NCBI GenBank assembly: GCA_049305865.1
Contig: JBAQPP010000001.1
Coordinates: 1-19,127, forward strand
Direction of reading: 5' to 3'
Source: UBA6263 sp049305865
Lineage (GTDB): Bacteria > Patescibacteriota > Gracilibacteria > Absconditabacterales > Absconditicoccaceae
Length of the DNA: 19,127 bases
Shown here one piece after another: positions 17,623 to 19,127 of the stretch (position 1 is the stretch's first letter; each line of letters begins with the position of its first letter). The notes under the pieces are model-generated. The model was given only the letters and a program-made list of their open reading frames with translations. It was not told the origin of the DNA and ran no database searches. Position numbers and translations under genes: made by a program.

Positions 17623-17749
17623 ATGTTTATGGCTTCTGATCTGATAATTCATCAATATTATTTTTGACAGTGTAAAACTACTATTATTATATACCTTATT
17701 CATAAGCTAATATTTTCTGTTTTGTCAAAACAAATATTCATAAAATCTC

Positions 17750-17777
17750 TTGATTTTTTTTATAGCATATTTATAAT
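17750..17777 (+). promoter_or_regulatory. Promoter toward the 70-residue protein gene
   Basis: TTGATT (17750-17755) and TATAAT (17772-17777) are 16 bp apart. The transcript would start near 17784 and carry the hairpin in a leader of about 200 bases before the ATG at 17983. Confidence 0.55.
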
Positions 17778-17830
17778 ATAGGTGCTATAGTTGGATTTAT
17801 AATATTAATATAATATATGAAAATTTTTAT

Positions 17831-17919
17831 AACAAAAAAAACGCTCGTCAAACTATCGATTGGGGAATCAAATAGTTTATAGTTAGCGTTTCATTCTTAT
17901 AGTATATAATTTACGCAGA
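17831..17919 (-). ncRNA. Candidate small RNA ending in an intrinsic terminator
   Basis: On the minus strand TTGAAT (17953-17948) and TATATA (17931-17926) are 16 bp apart, predicting a start near 17919. About 50 bases later comes a long hairpin followed by a T-run, so an RNA of about 90 bases would be made that encodes no protein. It is antisense to the leader of the 70-residue protein gene. Promoter quality is moderate, so this is a hypothesis. Confidence 0.35.
17834..17891 (-). terminator. Long hairpin with minus-strand T-tract
   Basis: AAACGCT pairs with AGCGTTT (17839-17845, 17885-17891), AAACTAT with ATAGTTT (17850-17856, 17872-17878) and GATT with AATC around GGGG (17858-17869). The two outer stems are separated by a 4/6-base internal loop. 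Eight A on the left give a T-run only for minus-strand RNA. On the plus strand it would be a leader structure instead. Confidence 0.75.
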
Positions 17920-17982
17920 AGTAGTTATATATAGAATTTAGGACACTATTCAAGACGATTTTAGAATATAACCATTAAAAAC

Positions 17983-18195
17983 ATGTGATGTAAAAATGAT
18001 GCTCCTTGAATGAGAGGCTGTAGATCTCGTACTAATGATTGAACTTTAAGAGAAAAAAGAAGCGATACTTTAATTTGAACAATAGAAAAACAATATGATG
18101 TTAATTTATGAGTTCGTTCTGATATGGAACTTTGAACTTACAAAAAACAAAAATGATATAATTCTTTAAATGATATTATAGAGGATAAAAACTAA
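17983..18195 (+). CDS. Small conserved-looking protein of unknown function
   Basis: The 70-residue protein is basic and soluble, with two Cys near the start (MGCKNDAPGMRGCRSR) and then LREKRSDTLIGTIEKQY, LGVRSDMELGTYKKQKG and SLNDII. Seven of its eight glycines are TGA. The regular spacing of charged and glycine residues suggests a real, compact fold, possibly a small DNA- or RNA-binding or regulatory protein. I have only a vague sense of having seen similar short proteins and assign no family. It has a leader with a hairpin and its own downstream terminator. The start is the only ATG giving both Cys. Confidence 0.7.
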
Positions 18196-18202
18196 TTTTT
18201 CT

Positions 18203-18227
18203 ACCCCCAAAAATATGGGGGTTTTTT
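18203..18227 (+). terminator. Intrinsic terminator
   Basis: ACCCCC and GGGGGT pair around an A-rich loop and are followed by six T. It lies 8 bases after the stop of the 70-residue protein gene and separates it from the protease gene. Confidence 0.9.
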
Positions 18228-18245
18228 ATAATATAATATATACAG

Positions 18246-19127
18246 ATGACTAAACCTAAAAGAAAAACAAATAAAAAAGGAAAAGAAAAACAAATAATAC
18301 AGGTTAAAATGCAAAAAATTCCAGAAAAATTTAAAGTTTTTGAAGATTGTGTAAATCGAGTTAAAAAGTCTACCTATATGATAGTGAGAGGTAAAAAACA
18401 AATTCAAGATTGAAAAGAAACTATCAATTGGAAAACACTTTGAACTTGAGTTGTTGTGGCACCACATAGAATGATTACATGTTCTCATGTCATAAACGAT
18501 CCTCAAAGTAATTCATTACATGCAGATTGAGATTTATATTATTTAGTAAGACACGATGATGATGATCATTTTCACATAAGAGTATTCACTCCCAAAGTTA
18601 ATAAAGAATTATTTTTATATCCCGAAAAGGACTTATGAATAATATATTTAGATAAAGAATTTTATCAATTTGATAATAAAATTCTAAAATTGGAGAATGA
18701 ATTTGTAAAAATATCTAAAGACATAAAAGGCATTTGAACAGAAATATGAATATTGTGATATCCACTATGTAATCTTGGATTTTTTAATTGAGATGTAAGC
18801 AAACCAATTATATGAAATATTTTATTAAGGACAGATAAATGAATTATAAATTGTTCATATAAAGATCCATATCAACTAAAATTTTATGAATTTACGTTAC
18901 AATTTAATTCTGGTAACAGCTGATGACCAATTTTTGACATTAATACATGAAAGTTAGTTGGTATAATACAATGATATAGACAAATCGCAATAAAAGTTTT
19001 ACCGTTAGAAATAGAGGAAGAAAATAATTGAATAAAACAAAAGCATAAAAGCTTTGATATTCATCATGCATATTATTCTAGATGAATTAGTGTATTATCT
19101 TTTTGAGATATTTTTATCAAACATAAC
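18246..19127 (+). CDS. Trypsin-like serine protease (3' partial)
   Basis: The 294 codons present run to the window edge without a stop. The fold is chymotrypsin/HtrA-like: TGVVVAPHRMITCSHVIN gives the catalytic His81, EKDLGIIYLD the likely Asp129, and FNSGNSGGPIFD the nucleophile Ser225, followed by KLVGIIQG. The triad is complete. The start is very Lys-rich with no signal peptide or membrane helix, so the enzyme is probably cytoplasmic, unlike periplasmic DegP/HtrA. A second domain may follow after residue 260 but is cut off. Glycines of the GNSGGP loop include TGA. TATAAT boxes at 18227-18237 lie right before the ATG without a -35, so the promoter is unclear. Cytoplasmic trypsin-like proteases occur in defence modules, as here near an Mrr nuclease, but that link is inference. 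Confidence 0.88.

Larger units (their letters stand above)
17561..17982. other. 422-base intergenic region
   Basis: AT-rich and without a convincing gene. It holds the Mrr promoter, a TTGACA at 17664-17669 with an A/T -10-like run near 17688, a good plus-strand promoter at 17750-17777, a strong hairpin at 17839-17891 and a possible minus-strand promoter at 17926-17953. A 21-codon frame at 17818-17883 overlaps the hairpin and may be only chance. Confidence 0.6.

Noticed and set aside
17818..17883. 21-codon frame starting ATG 17818 as a leader peptide for attenuation
   Set aside because: It overlaps the hairpin and ends in TAG, but there is no run of regulatory codons and no plus-strand terminator, so chance is as likely.
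18201..18506. Minus-strand open frame of 101 codons rich in Phe
   Set aside because: Shadow of the Lys-rich start of the serine protease, and it runs through the terminator at 18203-18227.

Overview
The window reads as Candidatus Absconditabacteria (SR1) or a close Gracilibacteria-type relative. Under the standard code nearly every gene shatters at in-frame TGA. When TGA is read as glycine, long intact families appear, for example the helicase Walker A loop SQTGTGKT, in which one glycine is TGA. CGA and CGG also fall where tryptophan is expected, while conserved arginines use AGA, AGG, CGT or CGC. Together these match the Absconditabacterales code (UGA=Gly, CGA/CGG=Trp). TAA and TAG are the stops. 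The DNA is strongly AT-rich and genes are tightly packed. All coordinates below use TGA=Gly, and protein lengths exclude the stop.

Layout. 1-1250: 3' end of an OlsB-like acyltransferase gene, converging through a shared terminator on an RluA-type pseudouridine synthase. 1489-3073: four small co-directional genes (LEA-like amphipathic repeats, coiled-coil, two-TM holin-like, acidic protein) ending at a GAAA-loop terminator. 3144-6446: a four- to five-TM membrane protein, a DEAD-box RNA helicase with a Gly/Arg-rich tail, and TruD tRNA pseudouridine synthase. 6560-11335: two tandem minus-strand exported surface proteins, one with a GEVED domain and one with 20 leucine-rich repeats. They share a nearly identical 160-residue C-terminal module and a similar long basic signal region. 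11549-12640: a two-gene cassette of unknown function between 44-bp imperfect direct repeats.

12639-16610 is a compact six-gene minus-strand operon: ArsR-type repressor, NapH-like polyferredoxin, rhodanese, DUF2892 membrane fusion protein, CPKC mini-thioredoxin and ArsP-type permease. Its promoter carries ATCAAT dyads that probably bind the ArsR protein. The genes suggest a membrane thiol, sulfur or metalloid handling unit: the polyferredoxin supplies electrons, the rhodanese and thioredoxin-like protein handle sulfur or disulfides, and the permease moves the substrate. The substrate cannot be named from sequence.

16823-19127: an Mrr-like restriction nuclease with its own promoter and terminator, then a 422-base non-coding stretch with a strong hairpin and a possible small RNA, a 70-residue small protein, and a trypsin-like serine protease cut by the window end. 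This end may be a defence neighbourhood, but that is inference.

No tRNA, rRNA, CRISPR array, transposase or insertion sequence was recognised.
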